From assembly GCA_014904985.1 (NCBI GenBank), contig MU129335.1, forward strand, positions 1 through 27,429: 27,429 nt of DNA. Direction: 5' to 3'. The notes beneath the pieces were generated by a model, which saw only the letters and a program-made list of their open reading frames with translations, was not told where the DNA came from and did not search any database. Origin of the DNA: Hydnum rufescens UP504. Its lineage: Eukaryota > Basidiomycota > Agaricomycetes > Cantharellales > Hydnaceae. The translations under genes and the position numbers were made by a program. Shown here in pieces: positions 9,315 through 20,372 of the stretch. Within the stretch, counting starts at the first letter, position 1. Every line of letters begins with the position of its first letter.

Positions 9315-12300
9315 CTACACAAGCCTATGTACAAAAGGATGATCTTGTGGATCCACAATTACAACATGACCATTCCCACATCCAACTGCAACTCGGGATT
9401 GATGGTGTAGACTTGATGCCTGAGCTGTAGTGTGTGGAGAATAATGGGGAGGGATATAGCAGATATGTGTGACATGATTGCCCTGGGAATCCTGTGCCTG
9501 GATCCAGCCATGCACTCGAGACCAGATGAGTGAACTGAGACCTATAGTAGGGGGGAAGACCTCTAGAATTGAGCCAGAGACTAATTGAGGGAGTTGGGAT
9601 GTCAAATCCCATACAAAGGTCTGTGTTTGAGTTTGGGAGATGAGGGTGTGACCATCAGATGAGAATGCAACAGCATCAATATGAGGAGAATCAACTTCAA
9701 GAGTTGCAATGTTCATGCTGGATGTGGCATCCCACAAGCATATGGTAGAATCATGGGAGCCTGATGCAACCTGTAAACCATTGGGTGAAAATACCACCAA
9801 AAAAACCTCACGGGAATGACCCTGAAGAGTTGCAATGTGCATGCCTGACATGGCATCCCACAAGCAAAGGGTACAATCATCTGATCCTGATACAAGCTGC
9901 AGACCATCAGGTGAAAATGCAACTGAGGTAACTCCAAGAGAATGGCCTTCAAGAGTTGCAATGCATGAACCTGACATGGCATCCCACAAGCATAGGGTCT
10001 CATCAGATGAGCCTGAAGCAAGCAGCAAACCATCAGGTGAAAATACAACTGAGTTAACTTGAAGAGAATGGCCTTGAAGAGTTGCAATGTGCACACCCAA
10101 CATGGCATCCCACAAGCATAGGGTACTATCCCAGGATCCTGATGCAAGGTGGAGACCATCAGGTGAAAATGCAACTGTGATAACTGGTTTGGAATGGCCT
10201 TGAAGAGTTGCAATATGTGCACCTGACAGGACATCCCACAAGCATAGGGTACAATCATGGGAAGCTGATGCAAGCCTTGAACCATCAGGGGAAAGTGCAA
10301 TGGAGGAAATTCGATTAGAATGGCCTTGAAGAGTTGCAGGGTGTGTGCTTGACATGGCATCCCACAAACACAGGGTCCCATCAACTGAGCCAGATGCAAG
10401 TGACAGACCATCAGGTGAAAATGCAACTGAGAGAACTGTGTTGGAATGGCCTTGAAGAGTTGCAATGCATGCACCTGACATGGCATCCCATAAGCATAGG
10501 GTCCTATCACGTGAGCCTGATACAAGCCTTAGACTGTCAGGTGAAAAAGCAACTGAGGTAACATGATGAGAGTGGCCTTGAAGAGTTGCCATCTGTGCAC
10601 CTGACATGGCATTCCACAAGCATAGGGTGTGATCCAGGGATCCTGATACAAGCCATAAACCATCTGGTGAAAATGCAACTGAGGTAACCTGATCAGAATG
10701 GCCTTGAAGAGTTGCAATGCATATGCCTGACATGGCATCCCACAAACACAGGGTATAATCCCAGGATCCTGATACAAGCTGTTGACCATCAGGTGAAAAA
10801 GCAACAGATGAAACCCTATTAGAATGGCCTTGAAGAGTTGCCATCTGTGCACCTGACATGGCATTCCACAAGCATAGGGTGTGATCCCAGGATCCTGATA
10901 CAAGCCATAAACCATCTGGTGAAAATGCAACTGAGGAAACCACACCAGAATGGCCTCGAAGAGTTGCAATGTGCACACCCAATGTGGCATCCCACAAGCA
11001 TAGGGTACAATCATTCAAGCCTGATATGACCCTTAGACCATCAGGTGAAAATGCAACTGAGTAAACCAGATGAGAATGGCCTTGAAGAGTTGCAATATGC
11101 ACACCCGACACAGCATCCCACAAGCGCAGGGTACAATCCAATGAGCCTGATACAAGCCTTAGACCGTCGGGTGAAAATGCAACCGAGGTAACATGAGAAG
11201 AATGGCCGACTAAGGTACTCAGACTCTGTGGCCATTGGGCCTCCACACCCTGCAGCACCCTGATACAACTCTTTACATCCTTCGAATATGTCTCATACAA
11301 TACAGTGGCATGTGGTGTGAATGCCAATGCAGAATGATACACTTGCAGCGCACTAGCCCTTATCACTTCGCTGTGAGTAAGAATGAACCGATATGCATCA
11401 GCGAGTATAGTAATCAGAGTCGCATCGCACTTCGAATTCATCTGATGTCAGAGTCACTCTCCAATTAGTTCCTGATCCAGTGTCTAATAGTGAATACACT
11501 TACTGCCCACTGGTGCGCCTCTTGCATCGAAGTTACGGCACTATGCACGTTCCCAATCAGGCTCATCACTTCCAACCACATCAAAATCGACCGCGTTGAG
11601 AATCCCTCCAGTGCTTCCACCATCCGCTTCTCCCCCAAATCCACACGCGACAGGTGCGATGCCCAATACCTGCATGCATACTGCAGTTCCACCGATAGTC
11701 CATCTCTCACTTTCTCGTCCAATCCCTCCACCTCGCTGTTCAAAAGCGACACATCCGAGATCCCTGCAATGTCCTGCCTCAGGGATGTTGCCATAAGCTC
11801 GATGCATCGCAAAGCATGCCGTAGCTCCTGATCTGGAATGGCAACGATCACGAACTCGGAGATGGAGCATCGTGAGGGATCGGTAATGAAATCGCGAAAT
11901 GAAGGGTGATAAATATGAGGGGCCTCGTCCAGAGAGGAAGGAGGGATGATGACGGAACGAAGGTGACGGAGGGCGATATTAACGCCATCCGGTTTATACT
12001 TGACAAACCGTGCCAATGAGCCGAGTGGGAGAGGTTGGCGGAGCAATACGATACTACCGACTACCGTTTGAAAACGCTCCACAATGGCTTCAGGATTAGA
12101 ATCCGAGAGCGACCTCCGAAGGACCCCCATGTATAAGCTGTCCAGCTGAGAGTACGGCTTCGCTTTCGATCCTTTGCTGAGCTCTGTATCGAGTATAAGG
12201 TCTAGATGGCCACGAGGATCTCCAACATGAGGGTCCCCAATGAACCGGATCGATGTGGCTGCATAAATGAACAATTTCCCCGATTTCTCAACCAGCGCAT

Positions 12301-13767
12301 TGATTTCTCCCTCTGTCCAATCCGGAACGTTCGCAAGGTCAGGGTCCTCCAGAACCCTCCTCAATTCAGACCGGATGTAAAGGCGGAGGTCTTCCTCGAT
12401 CACGGACGCTTCGATATCGTGAAGAATTCTCTTTGCGAAGTTCTTGGGCTCACTGAACACTGACGAGATATGTTGTTCCGGACGGCTGGTGATTAAGATA
12501 CGAAGGAAAGGGAGTTGTGAAGTGCGAGAAAGCAGTAGTTTTAAAATTGTGGCAGCACCCTGTTTTTCACACTCGTCGAGCGCATCAAGGACGATGAGTG
12601 TGGTCCGCCGGGTTGTGTCAAGTTGGGCAAGGGGCTTCAAAATCAATCCCTCGAATTGAACCAATGGCGTCTTGTAACCCAGCGTCGCATCTTGTTGTAT
12701 AGCCTCCCCGATAAGGTTCTTGAACTCGTTATCTGATTGTGCGAGTTGGAATGCGAGCGTCGGGAAGACCAGCTGGGGATCGCGCAAAGGGGCGTCGCTC
12801 TGGGAAAAGAAGAAACTCCCCCCTAGTATGCCATCCTCGTCCGCTCGTTCGGCCACTGTTTTCGCAATTGTCGACTTGCCGATTCCGGCTAGTCCCATGA
12901 GCCAGTATACAGGGGGTGTTCCGCTTTCCGTCCGCTCTAACCATGACATGATCTCTGCCAATATTGAAACACGGGTGCCTTCGAGGCATAACGACAGTGC
13001 ATCTTCGCGGCCGGAATCGTAGGCCGCCAAGTTTGCACGAGGCAGGGAGAGAATGGCCACAGAGAGCTCTGTGAAACAGCATGTCAACAAATGAACAGTC
13101 GAAAGTGGAGAGATTCTTACTTTCTAGAAATAATTCTTGACCTTGACGAAGTGTTTGGCTAAGCTGAATTGTATACGGAAGTCAGAACGCTGAGACGATG
13201 CAAATATTGTGGACAAACACACCTGAAAATCAACAATGGCCGCCTTGAGGCTTTGGGTAAAAGTACGCAGATCGTGTTCATCATCATCTCGTTCCAAGAG
13301 GCGACGCAAAACGCCCGCGGAAGATTTTGCCTTCGCACTTGACGAAATGCTCTCCAATTTTCTAATTCTGCATGAGTTACATAATCATATTATGAATCAA
13401 AGCATCGATACTCACTTGCTCAATGTCTCCACATCATCCTTGAGGCCAAGTGAGATATTGTGTCTGTCCATTTTCGCCAGGGGCTCCAGAAGATCGGTTA
13501 GAAGTTTCAGATGATTTTCTAGCTCTAACAGCGTCGAGCTGTTCCGGGAAGTTTTCTGGAAAAGGAGTGAGGACGTGTTAAGGGAGTATGGTTCCACAAC
13601 GAGGGGAGTTCGATACTGACGTCGAATCCTTTAAGAGTATCGAGGAGCATAGCAATTACGGCCTCCGCACCCGGGACAGGGATTGCGCCGAGGAGGTGAC
13701 GAAGAGGCTGGAGAATCGCTAACGAGACGCCTTTGGCAGTCTTACCCGCCTTGAGGGAACGCTTCAT
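9315..13767 (-). CDS. NLR-type STAND protein: MLKL-like N-terminus, NACHT, WD40 repeats (1388 aa)
   Basis: Six exons read from the minus strand: 13621-13767, 13416-13555, 13223-13367, 13121-13163, 11504-13068 and 9315-11441. Donors are GTCAGT, GTGAGT, GTGTGT, GTAAGA and GTAAGT; every acceptor is CAG, and phases join exactly to give 1388 residues. Residues 1-160 are helical (GVSLAILQPLRHLLGAI, LLELENHLKLLTDLLEPLAK, FTQSLKAAIVDFQ) and resemble the MLKL-type four-helix N-terminal region often found on basidiomycete NLRs. In that family this part is thought to trigger membrane damage and cell death. The NACHT domain has Walker A GLAGIGKST at 217-225, Walker B LIVLDALDEC near 315-325 and the LITSRP sensor near 351-355. 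A linker (SALQVYHSALAFTP) leads to 12 regular 42-residue WD40 repeats plus a degenerate thirteenth. By family knowledge it would be a cytosolic receptor that oligomerises on ligand binding. The gene appears intact; its ligand is unknown. Confidence 0.85.
9704..11216 (-). repeat. Twelve 126-bp WD40 coding repeats, highly similar
   Basis: Each unit encodes 42 residues of the form LQGHS-x-x-VxSVAFSPDG-x-x-LxSGS-x-D-x-TLCLWDAMSG. Units differ mainly at a few positions (after GHS, after SPDG, after SGS), where hydrophobic, His, Asn and Trp alternate. High internal identity with a few hypervariable sites is typical of fungal NLR repeat arrays that turn over by unequal exchange. The array is almost free of CpG, except its first unit (11095-11216), which still has several. 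Unit 1 encodes TLRLWD, whereas units 2-12 encode Cys in place of Arg. Confidence 0.85.
11442..11503 (-). other. Phase-0 intron separating NACHT exon from WD40 exon
   Basis: On the minus strand the donor GTAAGT starts at 11503 and the acceptor TCAG ends at 11442. The 62-nt intron carries in-frame stop codons, so it must be removed to join NACHT to WD40. The first downstream codon is an ATG (11439-11441), the same arrangement as at 20157 in the second NLR. Confidence 0.85.
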
Positions 13768-15626
13768 CTAGACAATGAGGATAGACACAGGTGGATTCGT
13801 GAGGAGCAAACGATGGAATGAGGGGCGATTGATTTGTGGGAATGGGTAGATGGGAAGATTTGAGTGATCACAGTACAGTAATAAGTGGATCATTTGCATC
13901 AACTGTCATGGCCTCGCCGCCTCATGGCCGGTAGTTACGGTAAATTCCGTTGACCCTTAGGCGTGTTGTTTTGGCCACACCGACGTGGTTATCCGAATGC
14001 CCTCGGTGTGGGCTGTAAGATATAGTGAACATCGCTCCCCTCCGGCTCCGCCGAAAAAATTAACCCTCCAGCCGCTGCTCTCTATCGCTTGGATTGCCCT
14101 CCTTGGCAGCTCTGGCTAGGTACAGGTTAACTAGATGTCATTAACCACCCGTCGCAGGGGGACTTTGGACCTGCTATAAAACAAATGGGGTTTCAGGGTG
14201 TTATCCTGGAGTACTCTTGATGTTTTGCTGTACCCCATTTTCCGAAATGGATGCCATTCAAAGGGATTCGTGGGTCCTTGATTAGTTTCGATCAATGCTT
14301 GCAACCTGGCGCATAATTTTCTCTCCTCTGTCCTGAACATGTCGGCATTTGAGGCTCTAAAGCTACTGTGTAGGTTATCAATCGCCGGGCATCCTGGTTT
14401 TTCTTGTATTTGGCAGAGAGTATTGCGGGAGCCAACGAGAGCTGGGGTCGCATCCCGCCTGAAGTGAATAGTCTACGAAAGTGGTGGTCATGACACCTTG
14501 TTTGAGGAAGAGACCACAATTTCTGACTACCTTTGTGGCGGAGCTCTCACGTCTACTCAGACGCCATACGAGGTATCTTTCAGCCTCGGGTGCTTAGTTC
14601 TTTTGTCTTGACAAATATACTGGAAACGGCCCATCCCATGGGTGCAGCGATTGGATCTTCTCCCTCAAGAATCCAAGAACAATCAATGTCAAGGCCCCCC
14701 AATGTGCTGCCCAACGTATAAGGCATTCATCGCAGCAGATTCGATTGCGGTTGTCTGCGACTCCTCCGATACAGGGTCATCGAAGTGGAACCAATCCCTT
14801 AGTCACTCCTCACTGTCGAGACAAGTCTCTACAAGCCTCCCGCGGATCCGCTCAATTTAATTACCGAAGCCGACGTTGAAATCACCGAATAATTGTCGTT
14901 CTGCCAACTCAGTGTACCGTAACACCGAGGTGATGTCAGTGGTGCGCAATATCGGGCCCTGAATGGTTCATATTCACCGACCTTTCGGCACTCGAGGGCG
15001 ATCACGAGTATAAAGTGTCCCGCCTCCTGTCGATCGACAAATGACCCCCAAAAGACTTTGAAACAGTTCCATGGGTCCCATTGTTGTGGGACCACTGACA
15101 ATTGAAATCGATCAGAGACTGGTGAGAATACACGATCGCCCCACGACTAGATTCCGTTCCCGATGCAATCGTAACCGCTCCCGCAGCCTCCCGGTATTAG
15201 CTCCATCAGGGGCACCGGCCGATCTCTGCAACTTTGTCTTCCCAGGAGAAGATTTGGAGATCACATTACTGTAGTGCCTGTCTTTCCATCGTCCATAATT
15301 GAACAGCTGAAAGATGCCTACAGGCCACAACCTCTTGTTTATTGTACTCTGGGACTGGTGAGCGAATCCTTCTGCATCTTTATTGCATATTACTAGTGTT
15401 ATCGACATCGAAGGCGGAATCTCCGCTCCTGTGGAGATTCCCTCCACTTCCTCTCATACGTGTCAGGGTTCGGGGGCAGGGGAGGGAGAGAGCATGACGG
15501 ACGCGGCACCTAAGACGCTGGAGAGCATGGGCAAGGATGTGGGGACTGATTTGACAACCATCAGGAAAGCGAGAGGATCTCTGCAGCTCCGTTGACACTA
15601 CATTACCAGGTTGACTGCAAATATTG
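13768..15626. other. Intergenic region, no confident gene; decayed protein-like segments
   Basis: This CpG-containing stretch holds the presumed promoter of the minus-strand NLR. A hairpin with 9-bp arms lies at 13975-13983 and 14003-14011 (CCACACCGA and its complement). Between about 14650 and 15130 the minus strand has protein-like segments in changing frames, for example DFNCQWSHNNGTHGT and SWILEGEDPIAAPMGW, interrupted by stops and an apparent frameshift near a GGGGGCC run. I do not recognise the family. It may be a decayed gene or chance. Confidence 0.35.
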
Positions 15627-16259
15627 TCAAGTTTGAAGGCGTTCGCATGCCTCCGTGATCTGCGTCGCTAATGCTCGCAGCCGCTGCTCTCCGTTAGCTT
15701 CAAGGACATCACAATCCCACCGCTCCTGGGGCGCAACATCGTTTGTGAACTCGCGATCGCGGGGGATGCGTTGAGGAGTCAAGCGCCTCGGCGCCTTTTC
15801 CAACTCGTAGAAGCAGAGCTTGGTCCCCATCGCGCTGATGCCGTAGAGGACTGGGAGGGGTGCACGTCCTGAAGGAACGAAATCCGCAGTAAGATCATGA
15901 GAGTGCAATCTACAACGACACCACACACCTGACAAATCTGACAAATCGACCAAACGACGACGAATCTGCTCGTCGGCAGCCTCCCGCACTGAATAGAACA
16001 GCAAGTGCTGGGGAGGCTTGACCTCTAGAATGAGCACGGTGCAGTGACGAAGGGTGATTTCAAACGACAGGATGAAGTTTGTGTCGTTGTCAATATTGGC
16101 CGGTATATAGTTGGGCGAGACAATGAAATCACTGTCCGGAGGGAATAGAGTATTGAGAAGTTTGTTGTAGGGGCCATAGTACCGGTTCTCATGAACGAAA
16201 ATGTCGGTCCCTCCTTCGACGGTGGCAAAAGCTCTGGTTATCTTCGAAGGCCAAGGCAT
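15627..16259 (-). CDS. Small protein with possible PD-(D/E)XK nuclease-like core (190 aa)
   Basis: Two exons on the minus strand, 15929-16259 and 15627-15868, are separated by a 60-nt intron (donor GTGTGT, acceptor TTCAG) whose removal restores the usual spacing RRLVDLSDLSGRAPLPVLYGIS. Retaining it would keep frame and give 210 aa. The sequence resembles a widespread uncharacterised basidiomycete family with an N-terminal ENRYYGPYNKLLNTLFP segment, a central FEITLRHCTVLILEVKPP strand-turn-strand, then LYGISAMGTKLCFY and a C-terminal ERWDCDVLEANGEQRLR. The E-x-K at residues 79-81, with acidic residues upstream, is what a PD-(D/E)XK fold would show. A nuclease role is inference only. It lies on the same strand as, and directly downstream of, the NACHT relic at 16385-16695, which may be coincidental. 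Confidence 0.65.
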   Translation of the reverse strand: MPWPSKITRAFATVEGGTDIFVHENRYYGPYNKLLNTLFPPDSDFIVSPNYIPANIDNDTNFILSFEITLRHCTVLILEVKPPQHLLFYSVREAADEQIRRRLVDLSDLSGVWCRCRLHSHDLTADFVPSGRAPLPVLYGISAMGTKLCFYELEKAPRRLTPQRIPRDREFTNDVAPQERWDCDVLEANGEQRLRALATQITEACERLQT

Positions 16260-16384
16260 GATGAATGGGGGTCAGCAACGCCCTGTGAAGAAGTGAAACC
16301 AAAACTGAGTAACCTTGGGATACTGAGACACCCCACGTGCGTCCCGAAAACGGGTTGCTATCGATGGGATGGTTTTGATCTCAT

Positions 16385-16695
16385 TGTGAGTGCGAGCGTA
16401 CGGACGACTCCGATTGGATCATGCAGAGGCGCATCGCTGCGGGAAAAGAAGAAGCTTGCCCCCATGATGCCACTCTCGTCTGCTCGCTCGGCCACTCTTT
16501 TGGAAATCATCGACTTGCCAATTCCGGCCAATCCTCTCTAGGGGCATTCCGTTTCCCTTGCTCTCTAATCAGGACATGATTTCTGCCAATATTGAAACAT
16601 GGGAGCCTTCGAGGCATGGCGATTGGGCATCCTCACAACCAGAGTCATAGGCCAGGGAGCCGGCATGAGACAGAGACATGATGGCCGCAGGAGGC
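16385..16695 (-). pseudogene. Relic of an NLR NACHT P-loop segment
   Basis: The plus-strand text here tracks 12738-13050 of the intact NLR over about 300 bp, including GACTTGCCAATTCCGGCCA (complement of the Walker A codons), TCTGCCAATATTGAAACA and CCTTCGAGGCAT. It is in the same orientation, with substitutions, small indels and an early stop at the MSQ-equivalent position, and it lacks the rest of the NACHT domain and any WD40 part. It is therefore a truncated duplicate left by turnover of the cluster. Confidence 0.8.
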
Positions 16696-17130
16696 AGATA
16701 TTAAATTTGAAGAGAAGGACACTGTGGTAGAAAGGACAAATTCCGAGACCATTGATCCCCGTCGACACTAACTGAGCGTGCTTGCCCACATCTGAAGGCC
16801 ATTCGGGATGCCATTACGCCAGCAACTTTCCTTCGTCTTAGTGAGTAGACACTGAGTACTAGTAGATCACTCAGACCGAAAAGCGATCCGACCTTTTCGA
16901 AACAGGTCTGAGCAATCCTGGTGGTACTAGTTTAACCATTCCTGAAATGGAAATACATAGTACATGTTTAATGGATACCGTGAACCGTGTGGCTTCTCCA
17001 CGAGGTCACTGCCTCGTGGTCGCAATTTGGTCTCCTTCTCCTCAGTACTCAGGTGCTTGTTGATAGTACCACCGCCCATCATCTTTAAACGTCTGGGAAG
17101 TCCGCCGGTTGAAGTACTCTCTCGTACATC
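16696..17130. other. Upstream region of the plus-strand NLR, with a hairpin
   Basis: No supported gene. A perfect 8-bp hairpin, CCACGAGG (16998-17005) and CCTCGTGG (17012-17019) with a 6-nt loop, lies about 110 bp before the proposed start codon at 17131. It may be in the 5' UTR or promoter; no function can be assigned. Part of 16696-16950 may be further decayed sequence of the NACHT relic. Confidence 0.4.
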
Positions 17131-20090
17131 ATGGCACCTAAAGCCCCGCTGAACCCTGCGGTCATGCGCAAAGTGTATATTTCAGGTGTGCCATCTGCTT
17201 ACAGAGAACCAATTCCCATCTAACAAGCCTATTTGGCCCTCGCAACAGAGGCCAGATGCAATAGTCGTCTTCTACATACGTCGAAACGATATCGCCTGCA
17301 CTTCATCATTCAGTCCCCAGCTACTGTCACTGGACTCCGTTCTCCAAAGTCAGACTACATTCAGGCAATTCATAACACCGTGATGTGGAAGGATCCCTTC
17401 GGGGATGAATTGTAGGTCTCTTTCACGCAAACATACTTCGTTGTCCTTCATTCACATTCTCTCGGTAGCATGACACCTACCGACTGCATAGCGTCGGTAG
17501 ATTTGATCGAGCGCCATTTGGGCCGTTCAGGGCGGATCGTCGCATCGTGGACTTTCGATCTTTCCTCTGCCACAGACAAAGGTGACCCTGCTCATGTTTA
17601 TGTTAAGAAAGGGCTACGCTCACGCACGGTCTTTATCCCCGCAGAGATACGCCCCGATCTGAAAGGTAGTGCGAACAGCAAATTCGGAGAATTGACAATG
17701 TGTGTGGCCTCCTCTCCAGCGTCCACCAGCGATGCCGTCGAAAGTGCCTATCAGGCTACTGGGCAGCTAGGTCCCGGACTAGCCGCAGTTGACCAAGTTA
17801 TTCAAGCTACTGCTCCCCTTGCACCGGAAATCACGACCCAGCTCGATGCTTGGCAGTCCTTACTGAGTCGTCTCGGAGCTCTTGTGAAAGTTGCCGATAT
17901 GGTTGCCGAGGCACGCTTCATCCCGAATTATCTGAGGCCTGCGATCACTAAGAGGTCTTTGTGAGCAGGTTCACCCTTGGATCAAGTTAGCGTGGGGAGT
18001 CGTCTCAGCAGCGTATAAGGTACGACGATTAGAATCAAATCTTGTATCTTGTATGTCAATGACTGGTGTTCCATTAGATTGCTTCCGTCCAGAGTGACAG
18101 AGACGCCAAAGTGATGGGTTTAGTTCAGATTATGGCGGATAGCTGCTCCTTTGCCGACGAAGCCAAAGAGTTGAAGAAACGCTCGGAAACAGATCAAGTG
18201 ATCATCAACCAAATACTGCGCCAAGTAATGGAATGCACATATTTTATTCGGGAGTATTGCAGGGACAAGTCCTTCGGTATGTGTAAACCCGCTGTTCTAC
18301 TGCCCCAAGACTGACCACCGTGGGCCACAGCCAAACGCACTGTGAAGTACACAGTCTCTCTTGTGGACGCATGGATCGATAACTACAAGGGGACCCTTGA
18401 CACTCTCCGACGGAATCTGATTGATCATGCCAACATACAATGCGCTGTCATTACACATCGCGTCTTAGATGTTGTGACCGAAGTCCGTAAGTGCCTCTCG
18501 TATGTCTTTGGTCAAAACCTGCGTTCTGAGATGGTCGACAGGGGACTTGCAAGTGCTCAGCGAACTGAAATACGCCCGGAGGCCCATCATGATCTGGATC
18601 AAGGGTGCTTAGCGGGCACACGTACCGAGATCATCGACGCTATAGTGTGTTGGCTCTTGGAGCGGATATTCCACCGTCTGATCGGAGCATTCCGATGACA
18701 CCAACCCCCGGCAAATCGTCTCGTGTGCTTTGGCTGTGTGGGACGGCGGGTGCGGGGAAATCGTCGATCCTTCGCTCATGTGCGCAACGCATTTCTCTCC
18801 TTGAACGCAAGGGTCGTACTATGGCTTCGACAAAAATCAACCCTCGCAAACCTCACCAACCTGTTCAGTACGATTGCTCGAGACCTCGCCGACCTAGACA
18901 ACTCCCGGAAGCAGCGCCTTGTCGACGCTGTCAAGAATAACACCGCAATACGAACAACAGTTGACTGCAAATTGCAGTTCCAGCACTTCATCATTGCATC
19001 ATTCAAGGGTGATAATGCTCAGGGGGAGACCGTTGTTTTCATCGACGCATTTGATGAATCTGGGGACGTTAGGACTCGCGCCAACGTACTCTCTATTTTA
19101 ACAAAGCAAGCCTCAGAACTTCCTCCGGGTCTTCGAGTCATAGTGACTTCGAGATACGAACTCGATATTCAACATGCGTTGCGGTTTCCGCTACCCCGTG
19201 GGGTTGATGTCATGCTCGTGGATGATATCCCGACCTATCAGACGTCGCGCGATATCGCGGCGTACGTGCACAATGAACTCCGTGAAATGGATGAATTGCA
19301 AGAGGCTGCATATCAGACACAGCTGAGTGAGCTCATTCGGAGGGCTGGAACATCCTTTCAGTGGGCTGCTACCGCCTGTCGCTTCATTTGTAGCATTGAT
19401 GTTGGCGTCGACCCGCGGGAACGAATTGGGACTGTGCTGGGTGCTGATGAAGGGCTGTATCCGCTCTACGCGACCGTGATGAAGGAGCACTGCAATCCAT
19501 CGGATAAGGCGGCAGTAAAACGAGTCAAGTCAATCCTAGGCCGAATCATATGCGCTCGGGAGCCTTTATCATTACATGCTCTCCTTCACTTATTTCCACC
19601 CAACTCTATCCGCACGTCAGATCGTATCCAACAACACATCATCAAGGGTCTTGCCTCAGTGCTTAGCGGTACACACAATGAGCATGAACTGATTGTGCCC
19701 CTCCACGGGTCTTATCGCGATTTCTTGTGCAGCGCGGAGCATAATAAAGATTTCTACATCGACGAAACTGAAGCCAATCTGCACATGGCCCTGGCATGCT
19801 TCCGGGTAATGGAACAGAACCTGAAATTCAATATCTGTCAACTTCCGACATCATTCTTTCCCAATGTTGACATCCCTGAGATCCCTAGTCTCTGCGAAAA
19901 ACACATCCCTTATCATCTGTCTTATGCCTGTCGATTCTGGTGTCTCCATATGTCCGCAATGCCTAGTGGTGAGGTTATCCAGAAACACATGGAGTCATTC
20001 TTTCAGAAGGATTTCCTACATTGGCTGGAAGTGATGAGCCTGACCCAGAGCTCCCCTCAAAGAGCATTAGCCTCACTTAGTACCTCTCAT

Positions 20091-20156
20091 GTAAGCATAG
20101 ATCTGATTCTATTGCATGCCAAAGCTGTGGGCAGATGCTTAACATGTGTTTCCTAG
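20091..20156 (+). other. Phase-0 intron between NACHT and WD40 exons of the second NLR
   Basis: The donor GTAAGC at 20091 follows ...LASLSTSH, and the acceptor TTTCCTAG ends at 20156, directly before ATGGCTGCAG. Its length is 66 nt. Position, phase and the ATG after the acceptor match the intron of the minus-strand NLR, which shows the two genes share this junction by descent. Confidence 0.85.
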
Positions 20157-20372
20157 ATGGCTGCAGAACTTGTTGAACTGCAAAATGATGCAATGCAATT
20201 CATCTCCATGTTTGCAACTGCCATCATGACAAGTACCCCTCACATCTACCTCTCTGGTCTCACATTTGCTCCCACATCATCTCTCCTATATCAGAGGCAG
20301 CAGGGTCAATTTCCAGGAGTTGCAAAACTTATTCAGGGTCAACTTCAGCACTGGCCAAAGGTTGTGCTGATC

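Noticed and set aside
9713..11029. Several long open frames on both strands inside the WD40 exon
   Set aside because: They are other-frame readings of the 126-bp repeat; only the 708-codon minus-strand frame gives WD40 sequence.
13975..14011. Hairpin as a transcription terminator or regulatory site
   Set aside because: A 9-bp stem with a 19-nt loop in intergenic DNA is not enough to assign a function in a eukaryote.
16191..16541. Plus-strand 116-codon open frame
   Set aside because: It is antisense to the start of the nuclease-like gene and to the NACHT relic.
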